IMG/VR virus record: IMGVR_UViG_3300042556_000041
Span: 1 to 35,342 of that record
Strand: one strand, 5' to 3'
DNA from: a virus
DNA length: 35,342 nt
Shown piece by piece: positions 21,106-28,971 of this stretch (position 1 is the first letter of the stretch; each line of letters opens with the position of its first letter). The position numbers were made by a program, and so were the translations under genes. The notes under the pieces are model-generated. The model had not been told where the DNA came from, did no database searches, and saw only the letters and a list, made by a program, of their open reading frames with translations.

Positions 21106-21330
21106 TCAGCGGCTTCTAAAGTGTTCCCAGAAGGCCGCAGCCGCTACGAACAGGCCACCCAGCCACAGCAGGGGCTTGGCTAGTTTGCCAAGCGTTTCCA
21201 GCACGACAAAGGCGCCGCGCGCCGCAGCAAACGCGGCGGTCACGTCTTTGGTGCTGGTGGTCAGCGCGTCCACCTTCCCCTCGACAGCCACAAGCCTGTC
21301 GTAGATTTCACGGTGCGTTATGTCGTTCAT
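21106..21330 (-). CDS. Small XhlA-like membrane protein
   Basis: This 74-aa protein has an N-terminal helix (THREIYDRLVAVEGKVDALT, residues 5-24) and one membrane helix at about 53-68, with a basic C-terminus. The layout of coiled N-terminus plus single C-terminal helix matches hemolysin XhlA-like and other small phage lysis proteins. It is the first membrane gene of the lysis module and is overlapped at its start by the upstream gene (ATGA). It may be an auxiliary holin; not proven. Confidence 0.7.
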   Translation of the reverse strand: MNDITHREIYDRLVAVEGKVDALTTSTKDVTAAFAAARGAFVVLETLGKLAKPLLWLGGLFVAAAAFWEHFRSR

Positions 21331-21569
21331 GGCGCTGCTACTTGAGCCTGATAAGCCGCAACCACTTCAGCAGTCCAAGCCGCATTGCAGATCGCCACCA
21401 CATTGGCTGGCTGACCAGTGAGGTCTTGTGCTGGTGTCAGGCTGGTGCGGTGGTAGGTCTGAGCAATCTGGTCGCCGTTTTTTAGGATGCGCGTAGCCTC
21501 GCGGTACAGCACGATGCCGTTCTCGGTGACGGTGATTTGGTCGATGACTTTGGTTTCGGTGAGCGCCAT
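21327..21569 (-). CDS. Small tail/fibre-associated protein, unknown
   Basis: This 80-aa protein reads ETKVIDQITVTENGIVLYRE near residues 5-24, followed by ATRILKNGDQIAQTYHRTSL and a helical end rich in Ala. Short proteins of this beta-then-helix form are common between fibre and lysis genes of phages as I remember them. A strong AAAGGA site precedes the ATG at 21569. Function unknown; it may help fibre assembly. Confidence 0.75.
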   Translation of the reverse strand: MALTETKVIDQITVTENGIVLYREATRILKNGDQIAQTYHRTSLTPAQDLTGQPANVVAICNAAWTAEVVAAYQAQVAAP

Positions 21570-21590
21570 TTGGTTTCCTTTAAGTGTCTG

Positions 21591-21611
21591 ACTAGACTAA
21601 TCTGGTCTAGT
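21591..21611. repeat. 7-bp inverted repeat (stem-loop) between fibre and lysis genes
   Basis: ACTAGAC (21591-21597) and GTCTAGT (21605-21611) are perfect complements with a 7-nt loop. It lies in the 45-bp gap after the last fibre gene. There is no T-run on the leftward side, so it is a weak candidate for a terminator and may be an RNA processing or pausing site. Confidence 0.55.
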
Positions 21612-21614
21612 TAA

Positions 21615-22196
21615 TTAAACAAAATACGATACTGCAAGAATGTATGATTCATTAATCCTAATTGTTCTTTGGGTTCCCGATAAAACCCCATCCATTGAAT
21701 TTAATTCAAGACCAACGGTTCCTATTCCAACATTCAGTACATAAATTGCTCCTGTTGTGGAATTGTCACGGCCTACGCCCGGTACAGCTGTATTTCCATT
21801 ACTAGAGAAAGGTAAGCCGGTTAATATTACTGCCGAATTAGAAGAGCCATTTACGGCACTAAATGTTACTTTTCCAAAAATATGTATAACATTTCCTATT
21901 TTGGTGTAATACGCAGATTGAGCCGAAATAGTATATCCAGAGGTGCTTGTTGATATTGTCCAAGTGCCTTCTTCATAGTCGTCTAAAGTATTTGCGTCAG
22001 CCGATGCTGATTGAGATGCGGGGAAAGTGATGCCGTTCAAGCTCGGGGTTGTGCCAGACACAACAAGCGCACCCGCTGCGTCAGGCAGAGTGATCGCCCT
22101 GTTCGTGTTGGTAGCCGGTGGCGTGATGGTGATGATGCCCGTCCCGCTTAGGGACAGCATCTCAAGCTGGCTTGCTGCAATTGTTCCGTTAGCCAT
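21615..22196 (-). CDS. Tail-fibre distal protein with DDYEEGTW domain
   Basis: This 193-aa protein has an N-terminal part (TNTNRAITLPDAAGALVVSG, about 27-46) shared with the C1q-like protein at 22350-22922. A different distal part follows, starting ADANTLDDYEEGTW near residue 66, a domain frequent in fibres of aquatic phages. The distal part is visibly richer in A+T than the first part. It would bind a host receptor at the tail tip. Its start overlaps the end of the XkdW-like gene by 8 bp. Confidence 0.8.
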   Translation of the reverse strand: MANGTIAASQLEMLSLSGTGIITITPPATNTNRAITLPDAAGALVVSGTTPSLNGITFPASQSASADANTLDDYEEGTWTISTSTSGYTISAQSAYYTKIGNVIHIFGKVTFSAVNGSSNSAVILTGLPFSSNGNTAVPGVGRDNSTTGAIYVLNVGIGTVGLELNSMDGVLSGTQRTIRINESYILAVSYFV

Positions 22197-22353
22197 TCAG
22201 TTGCTCCTCAGTTGGTCGTGCCAGCGTTGGGTGATCCCAAGCGGCAATGTAGTCACCCTTGCCGTCAGAGTCGTTTTGCAAGCGGATGGTGGTTGTGAAG
22301 TCTTGCAAAGTCAGCGCAGGGTACAGCGCCATAATTTTGTCGTAAAGAGTCAT
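22189..22353 (-). CDS. XkdW-like small tail protein
   Basis: This 54-aa protein starts at the ATG at 22353, overlapping the C1q gene stop (ATGA), and ends 8 bp inside the next gene. It reads LYDKIMALYPALTLQDF, then IRLQNDSDGKGDYIAAWDHP, then ARPTEEQL. This is the short XkdW family pattern (LYD.IM..YP ... I..W ... PT..EL). XkdW proteins accompany tail-fibre genes and probably help fibre assembly. Confidence 0.8.
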   Translation of the reverse strand: MTLYDKIMALYPALTLQDFTTTIRLQNDSDGKGDYIAAWDHPTLARPTEEQLNG

Positions 22354-22922
22354 ACCGCGCTCCTAATCATTGCACCGCTAAAAGTATTGTCGCCTGATCC
22401 TGTTTGAAAAACCAACGCGCCACCAGAACCTTGCCAAGCATAAAATTCTACATAATCAGTAGAACCATTTAAAGATATAACACTTGATGCTGTTGCCATC
22501 CCACCAATAGATGTGTTGTTAATTATTCCGCTGCCGCCTGCAATTTTTACGCCATTTTTATATATTGCCACCATAACAAAACCTACAGCAGAACCTGCAA
22601 ACGATATATTGCCATTTATCTGGTAGTACCCCGCCACAGTTGGCGTAAAACGATAATTAGTTGTTGGGTCGTAATTTGAATTTGTGTCAAAAGTTTCTAC
22701 GTTAAATTGAACTTTAGTAAAAGTAGAATTCGAAAAAGATTGCGCCGTAACTGTGTTGGCACTAAACGCTGGCCCGTTGACAGGCACACCAGCCGTAGCG
22801 GTGGTCAGCACAGTGCCAGTAGCATCAGGCAAAGTGATTGTGCGATCTGAGTTTGTGACAGGTGCAACCAAAGACACTGTACCCGTGCCGGTTGCCGAGG
22901 CCGTTACTGCAATGCTGCTCAT
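22350..22922 (-). CDS. Tail-fibre protein with C1q-like domain
   Basis: This 190-aa protein has a fibre N-terminus (APVTNSDRTITLPDATGTVL, about 20-39) like that of the 21615-22196 protein. From about residue 50 a C1q/TNF-type jelly roll follows: GPAFSANTVTAQSF, YDPTTNYRFTPTVAGYYQIN, then VMVAIYKNGVKIAGG and the closing GDNTFSGAMI. C1q-like domains form trimers and bind surface ligands, which suits receptor recognition. The DNA for the C1q part is markedly A+T-rich compared with its 5' end, which suggests a recently acquired head domain. Confidence 0.85.
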   Translation of the reverse strand: MSSIAVTASATGTGTVSLVAPVTNSDRTITLPDATGTVLTTATAGVPVNGPAFSANTVTAQSFSNSTFTKVQFNVETFDTNSNYDPTTNYRFTPTVAGYYQINGNISFAGSAVGFVMVAIYKNGVKIAGGSGIINNTSIGGMATASSVISLNGSTDYVEFYAWQGSGGALVFQTGSGDNTFSGAMIRSAV

Positions 22923-23938
22923 GCTGCTGCTCCTTCAAGTGCGGTAGGCTCAACAATGACTTTGCCGTCATCATCAGTCCATTCAATGTCGTACATGTGT
23001 TTGTCTTGGCGCTCACCAATCACCATCCAGCTAACAGATGCAGTTGATGTATTGTCTTGCGCTTCAATTGTCAAAATGTTTCCCGTCACCGACCCGCGCA
23101 CAGCAGTCCAATCTGACTCATTTGTTGTAAAACATTGAATATCACGGCACAAAACAATAAATGTTCCTTCTGTCATGCCTGCCGCAGTGTCAATGTTGAC
23201 TGTTACAAAGCCATTTACAAGGCTGACTTTGCCCCGATAAATTAAATCAGCCTGTGGGCCTTCAATAAACGAATGAACCAGTTTGTGCGTCTCAGAAAGT
23301 TGAGGCAATGGGTGGTCGATGCAGAAAGAACCCGAACCTTTAGAGACTGAGCCTGTTACGGCAAGGTTGCCCGGCGCAACAAGGTTTATTGTGCCAGCAG
23401 TCACGGCTAACGCAACGGCTGTGCTGCGCTGTCCAATTACCACATCGTAGGTTGTACCCCTACCATAAAGAAGCGCTCCAAGGCTACTTTCGGGGGCAAG
23501 TATTGCTTCGCCAGCCGCCGCCGCACTTAAAGCTGGTGCGCCATTTGCTTTAAATATTCCACCTGTGGCAGTGACTTGACCAGCAACATTTAATTTACCC
23601 GCTGCACTTGTAGTCGCTACTAGCAGATTTCCGGAACTATCAATTCTGACAGCCTCAACCCCGCCTTCAGCAAAAGCAATAGTGTCAGCGGCGGGGAAGA
23701 AGATGCCGGTGTTGGTGTCGCCTGTGGTCGTAATGACCGGCAACGCGGCTGTACCAGCGGCGGCAACAAATTGGGCATCTGCGTTAAACCGCGCAGACTC
23801 AACACCGCCTTCACTAAACCCGATAATGTCTGTACCAAAGAAGATGCCGGTGTTGGCATCAGTGCCACGAATAGCAGGGGTCGCTGCCGATCCGTCAATA
23901 TCAGAAAGACCCTCAGTGCCACTTAAAATTAAAGTCAT
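22919..23938 (-). CDS. Tail fibre with bead repeats and conserved C-terminal domain
   Basis: This 339-aa protein carries two related beads: ATPAIRGTDANTGIFFGTDI then GFSEGGVESARF (about 18-50), and ALPVITTTGDTNTGIFFPAA then AFAEGGVEAVRI (about 60-98). The C-terminal half has FCIDHPLPQLSETHKLVHSF, EGPQADLIYRGKVSL and CFTTNESDWTAVRGSV, a domain I remember from the fibres of many aquatic phages. It is probably the main fibre shaft. Its stop overlaps the C1q gene start (ATGA), linking the fibre parts in one transcript. Confidence 0.85.
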   Translation of the reverse strand: MTLILSGTEGLSDIDGSAATPAIRGTDANTGIFFGTDIIGFSEGGVESARFNADAQFVAAAGTAALPVITTTGDTNTGIFFPAADTIAFAEGGVEAVRIDSSGNLLVATTSAAGKLNVAGQVTATGGIFKANGAPALSAAAAGEAILAPESSLGALLYGRGTTYDVVIGQRSTAVALAVTAGTINLVAPGNLAVTGSVSKGSGSFCIDHPLPQLSETHKLVHSFIEGPQADLIYRGKVSLVNGFVTVNIDTAAGMTEGTFIVLCRDIQCFTTNESDWTAVRGSVTGNILTIEAQDNTSTASVSWMVIGERQDKHMYDIEWTDDDGKVIVEPTALEGAAA

Positions 23939-23947
23939 TTTGCGTCC

Positions 23948-24763
23948 TTAAACAACAGCCCAGCGAGAGCCGCTGGAGACTGTAACTGTGATGCTTGTGT
24001 TGATTGTCACCGGCCCTGCGCTCATTGCGTTGTTGCCCGTTGCAATAGTGTAATTTGTTGCAATCGTTGCGCTGTTCACCACAATGCCGTTTGAGGCCAC
24101 CAGTGCTGTTGATTGAAACTCACCCGTAGAAGGCTTGTAAAGCAGCTTGGCATTGCTGGTGTTAACTGTCGCAGCCGTGCCGCTTGTAGCACTTGCCATC
24201 AGCGGGTAGATGTTTGTCGCTGTGCTTGTGTCGTTGACAATTGCAGAGCCGCCCACAGAAGCCCAGGCAGCGCCCGTGTAGCCCTCAAACTCACCAGTGG
24301 TAGTGTTGAACCTCAACTTGCCCGTAACGCCCGTGGGTCGCTCTGCTGTTGTTCCCTTGGAAATCTGCACAGCGCCCGTGCTGGTGAAATACGAATCACC
24401 ACCAGCATAAAGAGCCTTGGCTACACCTACACCACCCGCTGTAATGATTGCGCCCGTGGTCGTGCTAGATGCGTCTGTAGCGCCAGCAACCACAACAGAC
24501 TTGGCAACACCAATACCGCCAGCCGTAATAATTGATCCCGTTGTGCCGCTGGTTGAATCAGTTGTAAGGCTTGAATTGATGCCAAAAACAAACGGAATCC
24601 GTGCTGTTGTAGCAGTCTGCCCGTCCTTTGTGATGGCAGTGCTCAGACCAGTTGCCAAGTCAGCAGTCAGCGCATTAAACACTGAGCTGGAAATGGATGT
24701 GCCAGTGACTACCGGCTGACCAGCAGTGTTGATGACAAATGTGCCAGAACCATTGTAGCTCAC
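23948..24763 (-). CDS. Tail fibre protein with repeated glycine-rich units
   Basis: This 271-aa protein starts at GTG 24763, giving (M)SYNGSGTFVINTAGQPVVTG. This opening is typical of a family of fibres, and GGAGG lies 8 nt upstream; a GTG at 24772 is rejected for lack of a site. Two near repeats (TGSIITAGGIGVAKSV and TGAIITAGGVGVAKAL, about 90-125) and GKLRFNTTTGEFEGYTGAAW (about 150-170) are typical fibre repeats. It comes first among the fibre genes, next to the ejection proteins. The C-terminus ends in a short beta-rich domain. Confidence 0.85.
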   Translation of the reverse strand: MSYNGSGTFVINTAGQPVVTGTSISSSVFNALTADLATGLSTAITKDGQTATTARIPFVFGINSSLTTDSTSGTTGSIITAGGIGVAKSVVVAGATDASSTTTGAIITAGGVGVAKALYAGGDSYFTSTGAVQISKGTTAERPTGVTGKLRFNTTTGEFEGYTGAAWASVGGSAIVNDTSTATNIYPLMASATSGTAATVNTSNAKLLYKPSTGEFQSTALVASNGIVVNSATIATNYTIATGNNAMSAGPVTINTSITVTVSSGSRWAVV

Positions 24764-24788
24764 AATAACCACCTCCGTGAAAAAGGCA

Positions 24789-24794
24789 TATAAT
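24789..24794 (+). promoter_or_regulatory. Perfect -10 box before the homing endonuclease
   Basis: TATAAT lies 23 bp before the ATG of the HNH gene, on the strand opposite the late operon. The -35 region is weak (TAACCA at 24766-24771, 17 bp away). AGGAGG lies 6 nt before the ATG. Confidence 0.5.
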
Positions 24795-24816
24795 AAATAT
24801 TCTTACAGGAGGATTT

Positions 24817-25374
24817 ATGGGCCATCAAGTAAAAACCGCGATTCCGTGTTCGATTTGCGCTTTGCCATCCGTTGCGCGTCACTTGTGCCGCAAACATTAC
24901 AATGCTGCTCGCAATTCTAAAACATTGGCGCAACATTCTTGCATTACAGAACAAGAAGCGTTTGAAGCCAAATTTAAAAAAACTGAGTCGTGCTGGATCT
25001 GGAACGGGACTCTTAATTCCAACGGCTACGGAATTTTCCTTTTGACCGGCGAAAAACCTGTTCGGGCGCATCGTTACGCTTACGAACTTTATGTCGGAAA
25101 AATTCCTGATGGAAAAATAATTATGCACAAATGCGATAACCCGCCGTGCGTCAATCCAGGCCATCTTCAAGTTGGCACAAAAGCTGATAACAATGCCGAC
25201 ACAGCAAAAAAACGCCGCCACAATTACGGAACTGACCATTGGAATGGCAGGCTGACCGATGACAATGTTGCCATGATCTGCGCCAGCACAGAAAAACAAT
25301 CTGTCTTGGCTTTGCGGTATGGTGTTAATCAATCGCATATTTCAAGAATTAAAAAAGGCACAAGCAGGGTGTAA
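24817..25374 (+). CDS. HNH homing endonuclease (free-standing)
   Basis: This 185-aa protein has an N-terminal zinc ribbon (CSIC at 11-14, C24 and H27). The HNH_3 core follows: CWIWNGTLNSNGYG (about 59-72), RAHRYAYELYVG, then HKCDNPPCVNPGHL and ADNNAD. A C-terminal helix-turn-helix reads VLALRYGVNQSHISRIKKG. This fits free-standing homing endonucleases. It lies antisense inside the late operon, between the ejection and fibre genes, with its own -10 and a strong ribosome site, which is how such elements spread without breaking hosts' genes. It would cut related genomes lacking it. Confidence 0.9.
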   Translation: MGHQVKTAIPCSICALPSVARHLCRKHYNAARNSKTLAQHSCITEQEAFEAKFKKTESCWIWNGTLNSNGYGIFLLTGEKPVRAHRYAYELYVGKIPDGKIIMHKCDNPPCVNPGHLQVGTKADNNADTAKKRRHNYGTDHWNGRLTDDNVAMICASTEKQSVLALRYGVNQSHISRIKKGTSRV

Positions 25375-25393
25375 CTCATTTTGTGTCCTTCAT

Positions 25394-27082
25394 TTATGGC
25401 CTGTTAGGAAGCATGTTGTTTAACTCAATTCGGGCTGGCTGGTTTGATTGAGCCGCCAACAAAGCCGCTAGTTTTGCCTCTTGTGCAGATACCGGCAGTT
25501 TCTTAAATATGTCGGTAACGGGTTGCTTTGCTTTGTTTAAAGCGTTTGCCATTTGCCCGTACTTGTATGCCGCCTCTCCAACCAAGCGCGGAGATGATGC
25601 CGCAAGATCAAGCGCCGCCAAAGCAGGGCCACCGGCTGTAAACGCCATATAAGCCGACGGAACGTTTGTTGCGCTTTGCAAACCTCTAGGCAATTTGCTG
25701 CTTAAAGCCTGACCCGCAAGCGCTGGCATTATTTCGTTGCCGCCCATTGCTTCCAATTGCTTAGCTAACTCAAGCCGCTGCCCGTAATTGGTGTTCACAT
25801 TGTTTCGCATCAACGATTGCAACTTACGCATGGCCGTATCAGCAGATGCTGTGTTGCCCAAATTTAATGCACGTTCAATTTCTTTGATCTGATCAGAAGC
25901 ATCGGTGTAATTTTTCATCACCTTTGAATATTCAGGCGCTTGTGTGCTGATCTGATTTTTTACCGCATCGTAGACTTGCTTACCTACTGAGTAAGCTGTT
26001 TTTTCTTCCCTACCCAATTTGCCAAAATCATCCCAAAGGCTTTGTTTTAAATAATCAAGTCCTTCTGGAGTGTGATATTCAGCAGGATCAAGTTTTTTCC
26101 ATTGGTCTATTTTGCCTCTTATCTTTTGCAACACTTCAACAGCTTTTGCATCTTTGGGAATGCCTGACTGTTTAAAGCCTGTTGAATTTTCAGCATTCTT
26201 TAAAACAGCTTCAACACCAGAAAGGTCGAGAACAGATTTGTCGTTCTTAATGTTGACCATGCCAGAACGATAGTCTTTTTGCTTGTCCAAGTTCATTTGG
26301 GCAAGGTTTGTCCTGGCATCGTCTAACACTTGCGTGATTGGCACTTGCTCACGCATGTTTGCTAAAACTGTCGTGTTGCCCTCTCTACCAGCTTTTACAG
26401 CTTGCGTAATAGGCTCTGCGCCAACACCCGTTTTAAGAGCTAGACCCTGCTTAGTCAGTGCGCCAGCTAGGTCGTAAGCAATGCCTGGCGCTTTTACCAT
26501 TGCATTGATTGGGTTAGTCACATTTGCGGCAGTCGATAGCTTGTCTGCCACATTTGACATGGTAGACGCTACCTTGCCAGCCGCAGGCAGCTTGGTTGCA
26601 ACAGCTCCAGCAACCAGCGCAGGGCCACGAACCGCCGCCCCTGCGCCCGTTAACAGCAAAGACAAATCACCCACAAATCCAACCGGATCAGTTGCTATTG
26701 TTCGTTTAATATTTTCAACAGAGCCTAATCGCTCTTTAACCGCACCACCTACAGCATTAGCCGCAGTCATTGCGCGTTGCGCCGCTTCTGGGTTTGTTTC
26801 AAACTGGTTAATAAAATCGGTAACAGACTTGGGCAAAGCATTTTGCAAGCCGCCAGCCGCAACATCCATCAGGCTAGAAGCAGTTTGCACGGGGCTTGTA
26901 ACCGCTTCGTAAAGTCCAGAAGCAGTATTTTTAACAAATTGCCCTGCACTGGCCGGTGTGTTTACAACAGCTTGCTTCAGCATCTCACCATAACCCATCG
27001 GCTTTTTAGACGCAAATGGATCAATATCAACCGCCTTGGGTTGAGGTGCAAATGGGTCATATTCAACAGGTGTGCCAGCCAT
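25394..27082 (-). CDS. Internal virion / ejection protein (large)
   Basis: This 562-aa protein starts at the ATG at 27082 with AGAAGGA upstream; a longer frame from 27148 overlaps the previous gene and is rejected. It has a DPFAPQPKAVDIDPFASKK start, then long Ala-rich segments and helices, with several weakly hydrophobic stretches such as LSLLLTGAGAAVRGPALVAG (about residues 137-156). It lacks cysteine-rich or enzyme motifs. Size and place at the end of the tail/ejection block suggest a role like P22 gp16/gp20: carried in the head and ejected into the host membrane to conduct DNA. Confidence 0.7.
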   Translation of the reverse strand: MAGTPVEYDPFAPQPKAVDIDPFASKKPMGYGEMLKQAVVNTPASAGQFVKNTASGLYEAVTSPVQTASSLMDVAAGGLQNALPKSVTDFINQFETNPEAAQRAMTAANAVGGAVKERLGSVENIKRTIATDPVGFVGDLSLLLTGAGAAVRGPALVAGAVATKLPAAGKVASTMSNVADKLSTAANVTNPINAMVKAPGIAYDLAGALTKQGLALKTGVGAEPITQAVKAGREGNTTVLANMREQVPITQVLDDARTNLAQMNLDKQKDYRSGMVNIKNDKSVLDLSGVEAVLKNAENSTGFKQSGIPKDAKAVEVLQKIRGKIDQWKKLDPAEYHTPEGLDYLKQSLWDDFGKLGREEKTAYSVGKQVYDAVKNQISTQAPEYSKVMKNYTDASDQIKEIERALNLGNTASADTAMRKLQSLMRNNVNTNYGQRLELAKQLEAMGGNEIMPALAGQALSSKLPRGLQSATNVPSAYMAFTAGGPALAALDLAASSPRLVGEAAYKYGQMANALNKAKQPVTDIFKKLPVSAQEAKLAALLAAQSNQPARIELNNMLPNRP

Positions 27083-27092
27083 TTCAATCCTT

Positions 27093-27869
27093 CTAATATT
27101 GTAAGTATTTGCCAGGCCTAGCAGGATCAGGCGCATACCATTTGCCATCCGGTGCTTGCTTAGCAGTAGGAGGTGCGCCTGCTGGTGGATTGTTGCCGCC
27201 CTTTATTTCAGGAACAAGTTTAGCGCCTCGACCAGCGGCAATTTTTGCTGCTTCAACAATGTTAGCCAACCGCGCTTCTTTGTCTTTGATTGTATTTGGC
27301 GAATCTCCAATTTTTGGGAAATATGATGAGCTGTAACCTTTTAATTGCTCTTTTGTGTAGGACGCACCCGTTCCCAAAGTTAAAGCGGCATCCAACAAAT
27401 CCATTTGCGCCGTTTCTATTTGTTGGCGAGGCTCTGACCTTATTAAATTAGCACCAGTTTCACTGATTCCCTCAATAAGAGTTGGCAAATATTCCGGTTT
27501 GGCGGCATCAGGGTTTGCTTTTAGTACATTATTTAATTGCTGTTGAGAAAATTGCAATCTTTGCAACAAAGTAGAGGCTTTGCGTTCACCCTCAGTTATT
27601 GAAGCTAATGGATTATCTTCTTTACGTTGTTCTTCTTCTCTTTTTATAGCCTCTGCTGCTAATCTGTTTTTTTGCGCTAAATTAAAAGCCGCCTGATCTT
27701 TAGGCGACATTGCAACGTTGGGTGAAACAGATGAAGCTGTTTGAACAGGCATTGCGGCAGGGGTCGTTAATGCGTTAACCAAAGCAGGATTAATCTGTGG
27801 TTTAGGCTTTGTGGTGCTTGTAGTTAGACCACCAGGCGCATCTACCAATAAGCCTGTGTATTCAGCCAT
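27093..27869 (-). CDS. Ejection/injection-associated protein
   Basis: This 258-aa protein has a low-complexity N-terminus and a helical charged middle (LQRLQFSQQQLNNVLKANPD). The block ALTLGTGASYTKEQLKGYSS then YFPKIGDSPNTIKDKEARL (about 160-200) recurs in internal virion proteins of many podoviruses as I remember them. The end KWYAPDPARPGKYLQY is a short aromatic tail typical of this group. It probably travels inside the capsid with DNA, together with the neighbouring large protein. Confidence 0.75.
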   Translation of the reverse strand: MAEYTGLLVDAPGGLTTSTTKPKPQINPALVNALTTPAAMPVQTASSVSPNVAMSPKDQAAFNLAQKNRLAAEAIKREEEQRKEDNPLASITEGERKASTLLQRLQFSQQQLNNVLKANPDAAKPEYLPTLIEGISETGANLIRSEPRQQIETAQMDLLDAALTLGTGASYTKEQLKGYSSSYFPKIGDSPNTIKDKEARLANIVEAAKIAAGRGAKLVPEIKGGNNPPAGAPPTAKQAPDGKWYAPDPARPGKYLQY

Positions 27870-28964
27870 TTATTTATCCTCCACATGATTCTTGCCATCT
27901 GGCGTTTGATAAACAGTTCTGCCATCTGGCGTAAATTTGCCAGTTGCAACAGCCCCCAACGGCACACCTTTTGGCAATGCTTGTTTGACCAAGGGATTTT
28001 TAGCGGCAACCATTGGTGTAGGCTCTGGAAATGGTATGCCCTCATAGCCAAGTTTGGCTCTGGTTTCTGCCACTTTTAACATGTAGTTGGCAACATCTTC
28101 TTGAGTAACCAAACCAGCTTGTTTGTTTAATTGTGAGCCAACCAAGTTAAGCAGTTGCGGATCGTTCATAATTTGAGACGGCATATTTTTTGCCATAATC
28201 AAATCAGCCGCAAAACCTTTGAATTGGTCAGGAATGCCGCCCATTCCCACAAGCACATTTTCTGGAATGTATTTAGTTATAGGCATTCCATTTGCGTCCG
28301 TGGTTCTTACCTCACGAATAGGCGAATCTTTTTCCGCAGTGTAAATTGGCTTCTTTGTATCAGCGTCTAGCAAAACATCGCCTTTGCCTAATTTAATTGG
28401 GTCTTTAGGCTTGTTTTGCGCCAAGAGCTGAGCCATAAACAGTTGTCGCCCCTCTGGGGTTTGCATTGCACTAAACCCTTCCGCTGTCAGCTTTCCCGCT
28501 GATGCAGGGATTGCTGGTGTGCCAGGCGTAACCCCAAAATTACCCGCGCCAGCTTCGCCAGGCTGGATGATCTCATTCATCTCGTTGCGCTCTGGTTGCA
28601 TTACCATGCGAGGATTTTCAGCAACATCACGCTGATCCACATTTGGCGTAAATATTGATGGGCCTTCAGGCACTGCCGCTGTTGGGGTCATTCCTTTTAA
28701 CAGGCTAAAGTAATCAGCAGAAATGTCTTTTTGGTATTTTTCACCCAGCGCTTTGGATTCTTCTTTGGCTGCTCGTTCATCTCGCCCAGCAATGTATTCA
28801 TCAAAGATTTTTGCCAAACCAGCGTAAGGGCTGATTTTTACGCCTGGCATTGTTGGCATCTCTAATGGTTGAGCTGCTTTTTGCCCCAGCGCTTCAGCCA
28901 TGCGTAGCTTTCGCGCAATCGCTTCAGACTCAGCCGTGTATGGTGACAAATTTACTGTTGCCAT
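27870..28964 (-). CDS. Putative internal virion protein
   Basis: This 364-aa protein starts at the ATG at 28964 (MATVNLSPYTAES), with AGGA upstream; the extension from 28988 overlaps the previous gene and is rejected. It has an Ala/Glu-rich helical N-terminus and low-complexity Gly/Pro regions in the middle (GAGNFGVTPGTPAIPASAGK). The end FTPDGRTVYQTPDGKNHVED resembles the C-terminal tail of its neighbour (APDGKWYAPDPARPG). The shared tail suggests that the two proteins form one complex. Function by position only. Confidence 0.65.
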   Translation of the reverse strand: MATVNLSPYTAESEAIARKLRMAEALGQKAAQPLEMPTMPGVKISPYAGLAKIFDEYIAGRDERAAKEESKALGEKYQKDISADYFSLLKGMTPTAAVPEGPSIFTPNVDQRDVAENPRMVMQPERNEMNEIIQPGEAGAGNFGVTPGTPAIPASAGKLTAEGFSAMQTPEGRQLFMAQLLAQNKPKDPIKLGKGDVLLDADTKKPIYTAEKDSPIREVRTTDANGMPITKYIPENVLVGMGGIPDQFKGFAADLIMAKNMPSQIMNDPQLLNLVGSQLNKQAGLVTQEDVANYMLKVAETRAKLGYEGIPFPEPTPMVAAKNPLVKQALPKGVPLGAVATGKFTPDGRTVYQTPDGKNHVEDK

Positions 28965-28971
28965 ATCAATC

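Noticed and set aside
24113-24535. Plus-strand 140-aa Arg/Cys-rich frame
   Set aside because: It is antisense to a clear tail fibre gene and its composition is that of shadow sequence.
26481-26912. Plus-strand 143-aa frame opposite the large ejection protein
   Set aside because: It has no start signal, and the opposite frame has protein-like structure and fits the operon.
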